Counted from the stretch's first letter, positions 13,149 to 23,168 are shown. The stretch is DNA of 52,013 nucleotides from Podochytrium sp. JEL0797 (GCA_027596195.1 JADGJG010000070.1:1-52013); one strand, 5' to 3'. Translations and numbers: made by a program. The notes: generated by a model not told the origin, from the letters alone.

Positions 13149-13285
13149 CGTGAGTTTTTGCTGACGTCGCGGGGAGCAGTGTGAGTTTTTTCTGGCACTG
13201 CGTGGATTCGCTCGATGCGGTGTGAGTTATTGCTGGCACCGCGGGGTTAGAGTGTGAGTTTTTGCTGGCACTGCGGGGCTCGCTT
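13149..13285 (+). repeat. Degenerate tandem repeat, four copies
   Basis: Four copies of a unit close to TGTGAGTTTTTGCTGGCAC followed by TGCGGGG start near 13150, 13180, 13220 and 13251, spaced about 30-40 bp apart with variable linkers. The copies differ at several positions, so the array is old or under weak constraint. It sits about 340 bp upstream of the start of the F-box gene. Confidence 0.75.
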
Positions 13286-13616
13286 CGGCTTGAGCCGCGC
13301 GGGGACCTGTGCGAGCATTAATGTCGTGCTCGCGCTGACCTCCGCGCGTCTCGAATAAATCTAGTGTTTCTTTGTTTGTTTGTTTTGAAAACGAGAGTTT
13401 GTCAGGGGAGCGATAAGATCGTTTCGCGCGCAGCGAACGGCAAACACCCAAATCGACCCGCATAATATCAAGAATAAATCTTCTTCTTTCTTTCCTTCGT
13501 GAAGCATTCCCAAATTTTCAATTTCGCTGTCCAGACGAATCGCGAACAGTCGAAAAACACGTGGCTTCCGCGACGAATTCGAACCAAACACAAAAAGCCC
13601 AAACTTTCCATCGCAG

Positions 13617-15485
13617 ATGCAGCAGTCTCACAAAGTTTCTTTCACTGATGCCCCACCGCCGTCGCTGGTTGGGCATCCCTTCACGCTGTTTCCATACGAG
13701 CTATGGGCCGCTGTCACGAAACTGTTGGGGCCAGCAGATTGCGCGACGCTCGCAAGGGTATGCACCACGTTTCGCACGGCCATGTCTGAGGATCTCATCC
13801 GTGCGATGCTGGGCGCCGAGCCTGTCCGGTCGTTGCTGCAGTTTGTCCTAGACATGTCTGACAAGCCCAAAGTCGATCCGCTGCAACTTCACAAACATAT
13901 TGATGCTTTCGTGAGAGGAGGGTTGGGGTCTGAGCCAGAGAGATATACGGATGGTTCGTTTCAGTGCCATTTTGTTGCTGAGTGGCGATGTCCTGACCTG
14001 TCAAAATATTCATCAAATTCAGTTTTCGCCGAATGGGTTCATTACGACAACCAGCTGGAAGGGCAACAGCTTTTCGAATTGCGAGACACGTGGTTGAGGA
14101 AGGCTGGTGGTGCAAAAGGTCAGACTTTGGATTCGAAGTCGACGAATTTCGGCGAATTTCTAAGTTTCTTATCAGGCCGCAGCCACGCGCGGGATCATGC
14201 AGAATGGGAAGGCGCCTATTTACGCATGACACAGGAATTGAAACGCGATCTCTGCCGAATCTGGGCAGTTCACGGAAAATTGTTTCCATTCTCCAAGGCC
14301 GAAAACGCGGTGTGGAAGGAAACGAAAGCCGACCGAATCGGGACCATTCCTGTAGCTTTGACCACGCCCAAGAAATCCATGGCTGTGTTGATTCCAGACC
14401 GCAACCGCAGTGGCCGCCGGGACCGGCACGACTCTGATTTTGAATCGGACAGTGAGACGGAGTTATCGTCGTCGCGTAGTTCACGCAAGAATGGAACACG
14501 CCGGAATCCAAACTCCAACCTGAGCACAAGTGTTGGAAAGTCAAAAGATCGGCAAAAGCGCCGTGGCAGCCGCGGGAGCAGCCGCCACTCTGTCGGCGCG
14601 TTTGACTCAGACACGGAACCCACAGAATTTTCCAAACTACCTCCTCGATCTCCTAGTCGCACCCAACTCTCTACTTCAGGCCCTAAATTAAGTGCCGTCT
14701 TCAACGGGTTTCAACCTCCCTCCCGGCAAGCTTCCAACAGCAGCCAATCTTCCATTCAGAGATCTCCAATCACTTTCAATCATTCCAATCGATCCATATC
14801 GAGTTTATCATCCGCTGCAACTTCCACGCTTTCTCTGCAGGTGCCAAACTCTCTCGAAAGCCCATCCACATTCCTCTCTCCATCCCTCACGTCCGCGTCT
14901 CCACAACCGCGAAGCATCCTCCGCCGAAGTTACCTCAACATCTCCGAAATCGCAAGCCTAGCTCCCCCCTTCAGCCTCGACTCCGAAGACGCGTCCGCTT
15001 CAGACACAGTAAATGCCGCCACACTCACCCCGAAACCACGAAACAGCACCCTCGTTGGCCCACCCACATCGCATCCCCGCGTCGTTTGCGAATCGTCGCC
15101 CTTTTTTCAAATGGACAAGGATTGGATGAGTCCAAGTCTGGAACCTGCGAGAGTGGCGTTGCTGGGAGTGGATCAAAGTCCTTGTGGGGGGAGTGGTATT
15201 CGCGTCGAAACGGGAGCGAGTCCTTCTTCTTTGAAGGGAGCCCGATTTTCGGCTGTCGAAATGGACACTCCACCGCCCTTGTCGAGGCGGCAGATGCGCA
15301 TGTTGAAGAAACAGGGGTTCAGCGAGGTGCATCCAAACTACTTTTCGGCGAGCTCATCGGTTGATGCGAATCGCGTTGATGTGGAAAGTGGGTGTGGGAG
15401 CCGTGGTTCAACGGATGGGAAGGGTGCTTGTTCATTGAGTCCAACTGTCACGTTGTTTGAGAAATTGCGTTTGGAAGAAAAATGA
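13617..15485 (+). CDS. F-box-like protein with long disordered tail
   Basis: A single-exon protein of 622 residues. Residues about 20-60 (LFPYELWAAVTKLLGPADC, then TLARVCTTFRTAM) fit an F-box, so docking on Skp1 is likely. Residues 70-240 look folded (WRCPDLSKYSSNSVFAEW, LCRIWAVHGKLFPFSKAEN) but match no domain I recognise; the arrangement is reminiscent of SMI1/KNR4-like glutamate-rich/WNxxY proteins, which I cannot confirm. From about residue 260 to 600 the protein is Ser/Arg/Pro-rich and disordered, with many RxxS and SP sites, suggesting phosphoregulation. The start at 13617 is followed at once by MQQSHKVSF. Substrate receptor role is inference. Confidence 0.65.
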   Translation: MQQSHKVSFTDAPPPSLVGHPFTLFPYELWAAVTKLLGPADCATLARVCTTFRTAMSEDLIRAMLGAEPVRSLLQFVLDMSDKPKVDPLQLHKHIDAFVRGGLGSEPERYTDGSFQCHFVAEWRCPDLSKYSSNSVFAEWVHYDNQLEGQQLFELRDTWLRKAGGAKGQTLDSKSTNFGEFLSFLSGRSHARDHAEWEGAYLRMTQELKRDLCRIWAVHGKLFPFSKAENAVWKETKADRIGTIPVALTTPKKSMAVLIPDRNRSGRRDRHDSDFESDSETELSSSRSSRKNGTRRNPNSNLSTSVGKSKDRQKRRGSRGSSRHSVGAFDSDTEPTEFSKLPPRSPSRTQLSTSGPKLSAVFNGFQPPSRQASNSSQSSIQRSPITFNHSNRSISSLSSAATSTLSLQVPNSLESPSTFLSPSLTSASPQPRSILRRSYLNISEIASLAPPFSLDSEDASASDTVNAATLTPKPRNSTLVGPPTSHPRVVCESSPFFQMDKDWMSPSLEPARVALLGVDQSPCGGSGIRVETGASPSSLKGARFSAVEMDTPPPLSRRQMRMLKKQGFSEVHPNYFSASSSVDANRVDVESGCGSRGSTDGKGACSLSPTVTLFEKLRLEEK

Positions 15486-15559
15486 CAATAAACCGGTATC
15501 TTTTTTAATTGAAATAGCAACAAAGAACACAGTCGAAATGGATTGCGAATACGCCAGAA

Positions 15560-15840
15560 TCACGGCATCCGGCGATGGCGGGGGTAACGGCCGAACCGAG
15601 AATTTGGTATAGGCCCATCCTGATTGGGAAAGAAATAAGCCCTGAAGAACCAGAAACTGTTAAAAAAAAGGAATACTCTCGTGGAAATCACACAGGCAAT
15701 CTCATCGTCACCCATCCCCATCTACGCAATCACTAAATTTGCGCTGACCAGCAGTCCAGTCGCGATTCCAGCCAGGAAGGGCGAAACAATTTTGGATTCA
15801 GGAACCCCCGGGGATCCGGCCTCCCCGACTCGGAATCTAG
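15560..15840 (-). CDS. Possible spliced single-TM microprotein (5' end unresolved)
   Basis: Not in any annotated family I recognise. Two exons can be read: one ending at 15726 (ESKIVSPFLAGIATGLL, then VSANLVIA) and one at 15656-15560 (FWFFRAYFFPNQDGP, then a basic end with RFGRYPRHRRMP). The 69-nt intron has a GTAGAT donor and a strong T8AACAG acceptor, and the split Ala codon (GC|T) keeps frame. The product has one hydrophobic helix and a basic C-terminus, a shape common in small inner-membrane subunits of mitochondria. No in-frame ATG is found in the upstream exon, so the first exon lies further upstream, possibly overlapping the 3' end of the neighbouring gene. Speculative. Confidence 0.3.
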
Positions 15841-15943
15841 CCTCCCAGATTCCACACTCGCACCACGCGTGTCGTATTCTCTAGGTATTCTCTCACGGAT
15901 ATACCATTTTTTATTACAACAAAACTTGGGAAAGTCATGATAT

Positions 15944-17471
15944 TCAATTCGCACCCGTGGAGGACGAAGAAGACGCGCCCAGCGCAGGTGCGCCAGATTC
16001 ATTCAACGGAATGACACGAGTCGAAGTTGAAGTGTCATGCTGCTTCTTGTCTGAACTTGCTTTCGACGGCACTTTCGCGACAGATTCCGAACTGTCCTCC
16101 CCGAGATCCTCCTCATCATTCACGACCGAATATGCAGGTGGTGCATCACTCGGCATGCGCACGGGAGGGCGCGGAACCAAAGGATCGACTTCCTGGTTTC
16201 CACCATTCGACAATCTCCCCGATTCGAGATCACCAGATTCCACGTCATCATCGTGTCGTAAAGAACGGTACCCGGCAAGTCTCTCCCTCGGATCCTTGAT
16301 GCAAGCGCAACAAAACAACAGAGAAACCAACGACCCAATCATGCTGCGCATCCACTCCAAAACAGACGTCACGAAACCCCCAACGACAACCACAAACAAC
16401 GCAGTCCTCACAATAGCACCCACATACTTCATGGGTCTCGCCATTTTCGCGACTCTAATGGAAAACAGGTCGCCGTATTCGCTCGAGGCGGGGGGTACGA
16501 GGACGAGGTAATAGTCTGTGTCGAGGTGGGCGTGTCCGCCGTTGGAGGAGAAGGGGAGGTAGCAGCGCGTGGGGGAGTCTGGGCAGGCAATGAGGCTTGA
16601 TGTGATGGGGGGTGGGTTTGTAAGGTTGATTGTGTTTTGGGAGACGCGGAATGTGGCTGAGCCTGAGGCTGAGCCTTGTTCGGCCATCTGTCTTGTAAGT
16701 TAGCAATGCGGAGGAGAGGGAATACGGGTGGGTACTCACGTAAAAGATGAAGTAGTACTCTGACCGCGAATGTGTCTTGAGTACGAACTCGCCCTTTGTG
16801 GAATGGTAAATCTCATGCAGTTTGTCGCTCAGCGGCACATCCTGCAGGTCGCCCTGCCTGAAGAGGTTGTAGGCTTCCTCTGTCCTCAGAATCAAGAGAC
16901 TCGGGCCAAAGCGCGAGGCGTCAAAGTCCCACTCAAGAGACACTTCTGAGCCCTGGAACAAGTCGTAGCGAATCGCGTGGAAGCCGTTGGCGTCGCCGAG
17001 GACAACGCGCATGGTGCGTGGTGGCAGGTCGACTCGTTGGGTGGGCAGTGGCTCTGAGTCGAAAACAAAGGCCGCGCAGCGCTGCGTCGCCACGGAGACC
17101 CCGCTGAAAAACCCGCCTTTCACTGAAACAACTTTCTGGTCGCCGTGAAGCACAGACACGTTTTCAGCGAGGGGCAGAGGCACTGACACAAGGAAAAAGA
17201 CCACGCTGCAAAGCACAACAAGAAACTGCCAACACGTCAGCGATTCCTCGCGCCGCCGTCGACGCTCCTCTCGAGGCGAAACAAGGACTCGCTGCACAAC
17301 GACCCGCTGCTGTGGAAGGGGCTGTGCAGAGTATGGTGCGACAACCACAACGGGCGGGGCGTAGAGGTTGCGGTGGTGGTTGTGGTGGTGGTTGTGATGG
17401 CTGTGGTGGCTCGAACTACTCGAACTGCTGTGGTGGCTTCCGCCCCCTATGGTGCCGGTGCTTTCCATCAA
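15944..17471 (-). CDS. Two-TM membrane protein with APD1-4-like luminal domain
   Basis: Two exons: 17471-16740 and 16687-15944, with a 52-nt intron joined in phase 0 after YYFIFY. The N-terminus is low-complexity, with Ser and His runs (about residues 12-35), followed by RRRRREES and a TM helix (CWQFLVVLCSVVFFLVSV). A luminal domain of about 280 residues includes GFFSGVSVATQRCAAFVF and SEYYFIFY, which resemble the APD1-4 N-terminal/middle region of plant-type E3 ligases. A second TM (ALFVVVVGGFVTSVLEW) leads to an acidic, Ser-rich cytosolic tail with a PPAY motif that could bind WW domains of Rsp5/NEDD4 ligases. No RING domain is present. Role in membrane-protein ubiquitination is only inferred from these two hints. 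Confidence 0.5.
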
Positions 17472-17740
17472 AGTGACGTGGCTGTTTTGAGGGTTTTTTT
17501 TTGCTCGCAGTGATTACAAATGCATGTCGAAGGAGAACTCGCAAATCCCCACGATTCCAAGCAACACGAAACTGTGTCTGTTTTTCAACAACCAGTTTCA
17601 TTTTGATCAACTTTGCAATTGGTGGGAAACGCGGTCTCGACATGCGAAAAATTGCAGATCGGATGAAAATCATTTGAGGCGTCCGCCGAACCTTAACGTA
17701 TGGGATTAGAACTTTGAAAAGGTTGGAAACGCGTGGCAAC

Positions 17741-18152
17741 ATGCCGCAACAGCGCCCATGCCTCCGACTATTTCAAAAACTTTTTTGTCACGTACGCCAA
17801 AGGCCTGGGTACCGCGTCCAAACACCCAAGATTTTCATTCATCTCTGCTGGCGACAACTTTAACGCAGCGATTATTAACTGCAACAACATGCTCATCATC
17901 TGGATGCCGGATGAATCAGGCAGGCTCCATGACAGGATGACTACGCCTCCCAGTGTGAGTGCCGTTGACAACCAGGTACAGTATGGTCCGCGCGTTCCTT
18001 TTATTGCAGTGTCTATACTACCATGAAGGATTATGCTTTGCATTGTGCAGATAGTGCCCTCAAGTCTCATTCAAGTTGGGGTCAGTTGCAAACACGCGAT
18101 GCAGTCATCAACAATATTGGGGATTTGTTGGATGTGAATGTGACGGGAAGGA
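17741..18152 (+). pseudogene. Decayed 3' fragment of a PF04185 phosphoesterase gene
   Basis: The translation matches the C-terminal part of the intact phosphoesterase at 35825-37491 in order: SAHASDYFKNF, LGTASKHP, ISAGDNFNAAII, PDESGRLHD, PPSVSAVDNQV, YGPRVPFIAV and then, in another frame, GQLQTRDAVINNIGDLLD. It lacks the signal peptide and the ENHSFD active-site half, and carries internal deletions and frame changes, so it cannot encode an active enzyme. Orientation is opposite to the intact gene. Confidence 0.88.
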
Positions 18153-18664
18153 GCTCCGTTGAAAAATGGTTGAAAAATTCCTTATGTAATTCCTTATGTA
18201 ATCAAAATTAACATTTCATTTTCCCCCGAATACTTCTTTCTGTTAGAATATTGTCGATGTTGCAATAATTAAGTTGTCTAAAAAAAATGAATCACGACTG
18301 ATCCAGCCCCGTTCCCCTGAGTGTTCAAGCCATCACTCAGAAAAAACTTGCACCAAGAGATCTTCATGATCACCTGATCCAAGGATTCTGACACTTTCCT
18401 CTAGTATTTAAAGAAATGAAAGTAAGGAGGAGAGGATAAAACCTCTTATGCTCGGTACTAAGTTCTCATTTTATTCTATCTTTCATTGTTCATTTGCTGG
18501 TCCCTCATCAACAGTTAGCAAGAAAGTCCTTGAGGAGCCCAAAACGTTGTGCCCATGTAGTGGCAGCAAGACAAAAACGAGTTCTAAGACAACAACGAGG
18601 CAGAGTTCAATGAGGGTTCCCTTAAACCAGAGAGCCCTAGGGCAATTCGCAATCTTTGTGCAAA
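18153..18664. other. AT-rich interval without a supported gene
   Basis: Between two gene fragments. It is richer in A/T and short direct motifs than its neighbours. An open frame begins at 18448, but its composition is not protein-like except where it enters the membrane-protein fragment downstream. Likely decaying non-coding DNA. Confidence 0.5.
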
Positions 18665-18770
18665 AAAACAACATGCCTCTTGGCCTTGGTTTCTCTACTT
18701 CTCAATCTTGGGTTAGTTTCACAAGTTGCGACAACTATTTCTCATGCTGGTTGGTCACTGCTTAATTATA
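18665..18770 (+). pseudogene. Fragment of the small membrane-protein exon found at 35.2-35.5 kb
   Basis: The stretch reads LGLGFSTSQSWVSFTSCDN, matching LGIGFSASQAWVSFSSCDN on the minus strand near 35.5 kb, with clear base-level similarity across roughly 100 bp. It then runs into a stop. Together with the preceding phosphoesterase fragment it shows that this locus is a broken copy of the 35-37 kb region. Confidence 0.75.
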
Positions 18771-19065
18771 TGTGCACTCTTGAAAGGAAAAGCAAACAAT
18801 CCATCACAGACAACATTACCACAGCATCAAACATTTTTTCAATGAGTAGGGAGACCCGAGCCTCTTTGGTGGAGCGGGTCCAATGAATGAAAAATTCATT
18901 TTTTCGAGTTGACGTAAATCCAAAATGAATGAACGAAAAATTTATAAAGTGAAGGCACACCCTCCAATCTCATCCAATCACAACGATTTGTGGTGCAAAA
19001 TTTTGGGGAAACGCGTGGCTATCATCACAGCGTACCTAGCGGTTACGTGGATCGAGTATCGTACA

Positions 19066-19125
19066 GCCCGGTTAGCTCAATCGGTAGAGCGTAAGACTCT
19101 TAATCTTAAGGTTGCGGGTTAAATC
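19066..19125 (+). pseudogene. Truncated tRNA-Lys(CUU) or tRNA-derived element head
   Basis: Bases 19066 onward give a good 5' half of tRNA-Lys: the D arm GCTC/GAGC and a perfect anticodon stem TAAGA/TCTTA around loop CTCTTAA (anticodon CUU). The T arm starts GCGGGTTAAATC but its second strand and the 3' acceptor strand are missing; the sequence runs into ACAAAAAA. The A-box is intact and the B-box degenerate. It is either a broken tRNA gene or the head of a tRNA-derived SINE. Confidence 0.75.
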
Positions 19126-19429
19126 ACAAAAAATGAGTTAAAGTGAGCGATCTCCTGATTGCAGATCGTTTTGAGAATTTTTCTGATACTGCCCAGGGTT
19201 GAACCGTGACTAATCACTATGATTACCGATCGTCGCTCACTCATCGAATGGTCACCCCTTCCTCACCTGGGCCAAAGTTAGCCAACCCTCCCTTTGTTAG
19301 AATTCCGATTATCCAAACTGCCTCATCTTAGATATCCAAACTTAATTTGCGCTGTGCCTACTGCAACTCAGTGCGCAGAGGGTTATACCAAAACAAATTC
19401 AAGATTCCGCTTTCTTCTCTCCCAACTTT
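19126..19429. other. Short intergenic stretch downstream of the tRNA-Lys fragment
   Basis: No gene is seen. If the tRNA-Lys fragment is a SINE head, its body would lie here. A run of T and C bases marks the end near the convergent reductase gene. Confidence 0.4.
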
Positions 19430-20499
19430 CTAATCATCAAACACCTTGCCCTCCCAAAACTTTCTCTTGCTCAACCCCTCCCCAGAACGCGTAATCTCAT
19501 CCACCTCCTCCCGAGTCAACACAACCCCCAACGCCGCAACAGCCTCCTTCATTCTCTCCTCCTTCGCGCTCGTCGTCACCTGCACACTCCCCTGTGCCCA
19601 CCCCCATGCCAACAACACCTGACTTCCCGTCACCCCGGCACCCTTGCCCGCGGCAATGCGGTCACACACGCTCTGCACGCTCCCACTGTCGACAAACTTG
19701 ATCAACGGTTGAAGTGGGCCGTACGCCGCCGTCACGACTTGGATCGTGTCCTGATGAGCGCGGAGAGAGCGGCCTTGGCAGTAAGCGTGGAACTCGATTT
19801 GGTTCAAGGAGGGAGGGATGGTGGGGTTTGTGGCCATGAGGGCTTCAAAGTCCTGTATTGTGTGTCGCATTAGGACATATTAAGGGAGGCGGGCGATTCG
19901 AAATCTCGCCGAACCTGAATCCGCCAATTCGAAACCCCAATCGCGCGCGCCTGCTTCGTTTCCGTCACGAGTGATTCCATCTGGATCCAAGCTTTCTGCA
20001 TGGGCATGCTCGATTCGGGACCGTCGTAAGCCCAAAATGGGGAGTGAATCAGATAAAGATCGACGTAGCCTTCGACAGACGGACCCAACCGCTTCAAGGA
20101 CTCGTTCATCGATTGCTTGATATCCTTGAATGGCGTCCAGACCTGGTTGATTCAAAATAAGGGTTGGCGCGTGTTTCGCGATCGCCACCGGGATCGTTGC
20201 TTCCGGGGGCTTACCTTGGTCGTCACGAAGACATCACTGCGCTTTTTGCCCGTCTCTTTCAAATACAACCCCAAAGCTACACCAACTTCAGCTTCCGTGC
20301 CGTACACCTCTGCCGTGTCAATGTGCGTGAATCCAACACGCAAGGCAGTGATGATCGAGTCCACGAGCTCTTGGTTGATGGCGTCTTTGGGTTCCGTGGT
20401 GGTGGCGTCGGTGCGTCTGAACCATTTCGTGCCCGTGCCGTAGGCGAGTTTGGGGATGTGGCTGGTGCCGTTGTTGAGGGTCAGGTGAGTTTGCGTCAT
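19430..20499 (-). CDS. Aldo/keto reductase (AKR3/AKR5-like)
   Basis: NADPH-dependent reductase, three exons. Start at 20499 (MTQTHLTLNNG). Exon 1 ends after VFVTTK at a GTAAGC donor; exon 2 runs VWTPFKDIKQSM to NWRIQ; exon 3 starts DFEALMATNP and ends at 19430. The catalytic tetrad is complete: Asp and Tyr in HIDTAEVYG, Lys in VFVTTK, His in LYLIHSPFW. The fungal features resemble AKR3 and D-xylose/Gre3-like or Ypr1-like enzymes, with KLAYGTGTKW at the N-terminus. C-terminus VQVTTSAKEERMKE is the cofactor-binding region. A piece of exon 3 has been copied to 35.72 kb. Substrate unknown. It is unrelated in detail to the reductase at 2.4 kb. Confidence 0.9.
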
Positions 20500-20891
20500 T
20501 TTTTCGTGACGGGCTTGTGAACGCGCCATCCCATGTCCACACGAAACTCGATGTTGGGTGTGGGCTAAAAGCAGCTGCATGATCATGATGAGGCATGACG
20601 TACGCGTTGAATATTATTTTGACTCTGTGATCCGATTGAAAGAATAATTTGAGACATCACAGACTCCTAATCCTGGTGTTCTCAATAATCACAACTGTGC
20701 CCTTTCCGCCCTCCGGCTTTGTGAGAGGAAGGGAATAAGTCGCGTTTCGCTTCCCACTACTTTTTGATTAGTATTAGTTGTCAAATTAAATAATTCATTG
20801 ATGAATGACAAAGTGCAAACCTCTCTCCCCATTCTCCGCATCAACGCAGCATACGCGTTCCACAAGAATTTCCTGGGGATCAAAAGCAAAA
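20500..20891. other. Intergenic region upstream of the aldo/keto reductase
   Basis: Nothing coding is supported. It lies between the 5' end of the minus-strand reductase and the 3' end of the minus-strand tRNA-Ala, and presumably holds the reductase promoter. Confidence 0.4.
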
Positions 20892-20963
20892 TGGAGTCAG
20901 AGGGGATTGAACCCTCGGCCTCATGGATGCGAACCAAGCGCTCTACCACTGAGCTATAACCCC
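20892..20963 (-). tRNA. tRNA-Ala (anticodon CGC)
   Basis: A 72-nt cloverleaf on the minus strand. Acceptor GGGGTTA pairs with TGACTCC, and the third pair is G-U, the classic alanine identity element G3:U70. The D arm is GCTC/GAGC, the anticodon loop TTCGCAT carries CGC (decodes GCG), the T arm is GAGGG/CCCTC around TTCAATC, and the discriminator is A. The anticodon stem has one mismatch. No intron and no encoded CCA. Confidence 0.95.
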
Positions 20964-21269
20964 ATGTTCGTTGAGTTTCAGACAGCGCCTCTGTCTCTCT
21001 CCTTTGATCAAATCTAATAAGGGATTTAATAATCGCGCTCATACATTCAAGTTGCTCGGTGCATGCGAATTTTGACTGTCGGTCGTCACCAGGGGTCCAC
21101 GATGGGGTGTCCGGACAAAGAATATACCACACCCACCCCCCACCGCTTGTTTGTGTGTAATTTTCGAGGGATATCACAGATGCATTTCATTTGCCATTCA
21201 TCTTATCTTTGAAATTCGATTGAAAAAGAGATCTCGCGAGGCGCCCCCCAGAATCACCAACTTGAAACC
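20964..21269. other. Intergenic region between tRNA-Ala and permease
   Basis: No gene is seen; it should contain the 5' region of the permease and of the divergently placed tRNA. Confidence 0.4.
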
Positions 21270-22971
21270 ATGGCTGACGCTGTCCAATCGCCTACCGACA
21301 CGGAAGCTTCCGATGAAGCGTTGCTCGCACAACTCGGCTACAAGCAAGAGCTCAAGCGCGAGCTTTCTTCATTCACAAACTACGGCGTGTCGCTGTCCAC
21401 CATTTGCATCTGCTCCGGCCTGACGTCGCTCTTTGGCTACGGTTTAATCACCGGTGGCCCTGTTGTCATGGTCTGGGGATGGGTTGTTGTTGCCTTCTTC
21501 ACCATGATGGTTGGTCTCTCTTTGGCAGAGATCTGCTCGGCATTCCCAACTTCGGGAGGACTCTACTACTGGTCTGCGAGACTTTCCCGTCCAGAGCACA
21601 AGGCCTTCACCTCCTGGATGACGGGCTGGTTCAACATCTTGGGCCAAATGGCCGTGAGCGCCGGCGTCGTGTTTGGTGTGGCGTTGGAAATTGGTGCCAC
21701 CGCGTCCATCGCCTCTGGGCTGAACTACAGTCCATCCGCCGGTGTGATTGTTGCCATTCATATTTTCACAGCGGCTTCAATCGGGATAGCAACTTCGTTT
21801 GGCCCCAAGTTGATGGCCAATATTCTGTTCATTTCCACGCTGTGGCAGGTGTTTACGCCGTTTTTGTTGGTCGTTGTGGTGCTGGCAATGGCTCCAACGA
21901 AGCAGACTGCTTCGTTTGTGTTTACGGATTATGAAAATGGAACTGGAATCGCTTCAAATGCTTGGGTTGTTCTCGTCGGCATGCTCATGGTATGTGTATG
22001 AAAGACTTTTTTGATGACTCACTAACGCGTTTGGACAACAGGCTCAATTCACAATGACGGGCTACGACGCTTCCGCCCACATGACGGAGGAAACCAAACG
22101 CGCCGACGTTGCCGGTCCCATCGGAATCGTCATGGCCATCGGCATGTCCACTCTCACGGGCTTCTTCTTCATTATCGGACTCCTGTTTGCCATGCAGAGC
22201 TACGACTCTACCATCGGAACCGTCACAGGCTTGCCACTCGCGCAAATCCTTCTCGACGCGACCAATACAAACGTTGCCATCTTCCTCATGATCGTGTTAA
22301 TTGTATGCTGCTGGCTCTGCGCATACTCGTGCCTCCTGGCCAACAGTCGCGTCATTTACGCCTTTTCGCGAGACGGCGCGATGCCACTGTCCGGACTCTG
22401 GCACCAGATTGACCCCAAGCTCCAGATCCCATTCAACGCCACCTGGCTTGCCGTATTCCTCTACTCGATTCTCGCACTGCCGTATCTCGGCAACTCGGCC
22501 GCTTTTACGGCCATCACGTCCATCGCAACCATTGGACTCTACATTTCTTATGGAATCCCGATTTTTTGCAAGCTCATGAATCCGGAGCTGTTTCACGCAG
22601 GTCCGTTCACGCTGGGGAAGTGGAGCACGGTGGTGAATGTGATTTCGTTGGTGTGGGTTTGCTGTATCACAGTTTTGTTTGTGTTGCCAGGTTCGCGTGT
22701 TTGTTCTATTCTTTGTATTCGGTTTTTGCTAATCGGTAACCCCCCCCCAAAATTTCGCGTGTCTCCAGAAACTTTGCCCGTGACAGCTGTCAACATGAAC
22801 TACGCTTGTGTTTTGGTGGGCGCCGTGTTGTTTGGCGCCGGATTCACGTTTGTCTTCTCGGCACACAATTGGTTCCATGGACCAGTGACGAATGTGGAAG
22901 CCAAAGTGGAGGTGGAGACTCCATTGTTTCTGGCGGGGGTGAATGGTTCGAGTGAGGCGGAGAAGGTGTAA
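21270..22971 (+). CDS. Amino acid/choline transporter (ACT family, APC superfamily)
   Basis: Plasma-membrane or vacuolar proton-coupled permease for GABA, amino acids, polyamines or choline (Uga4/Hnm1-like). Three exons: 21270-21989, 22042-22690, 22769-22971. The second join (CCAG|AA) gives LPETLPVTAVNM. About 12 TM segments are apparent, starting with YGVSLSTICICSGLTSLFGY, where the unwound first helix of the family lies. The ACT signature MTGYDASAHMTEETK is at the start of exon 2, and SRVIYAFSRDGAMP is the conserved loop after TM8. The N-terminus is short and acidic, as in Uga4. Length about 520 residues is normal. The exact substrate cannot be read. Confidence 0.9.
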
Positions 22972-23168
22972 ATTTGAGGAGGACCCTTTCTTTTTGCTGC
23001 GATGGGTGGTTCACTCGTTTTTGTAATCATAAATATTAGCAGTTCCGTGTTTACTATCCTCACGAACAAATAATTGGCTCGCATAAAATGTCTTCATGTA
23101 TTCAGAGACGAGAGTGACAGAAAAAAATATACGGAAAATCATCCCCACCATCCACCAAAACCAAAGTC

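Larger units (their letters stand above)
12486..13616. other. Non-coding interval, low-complexity
   Basis: No gene is supported in this stretch of about 1.1 kb between the divergent M20 paralog B and the F-box protein. It contains a poly-C run, a T/C-rich stretch at about 12960-13040 and a degenerate tandem repeat (listed separately). Open frames here have no domain-like composition. It presumably holds the promoters of both flanking genes. Confidence 0.6.

Noticed and set aside
18448..18664. Plus-strand open frame leading into the membrane-protein fragment
   Set aside because: Only the 3' end resembles the 35.5 kb exon; the upstream part has no counterpart and looks like chance.
20689..21177. 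Minus-strand open frame of 162 codons
   Set aside because: It runs through the tRNA-Ala gene; the peptide YSSVVERLVRIHEAEG is simply translated tRNA.
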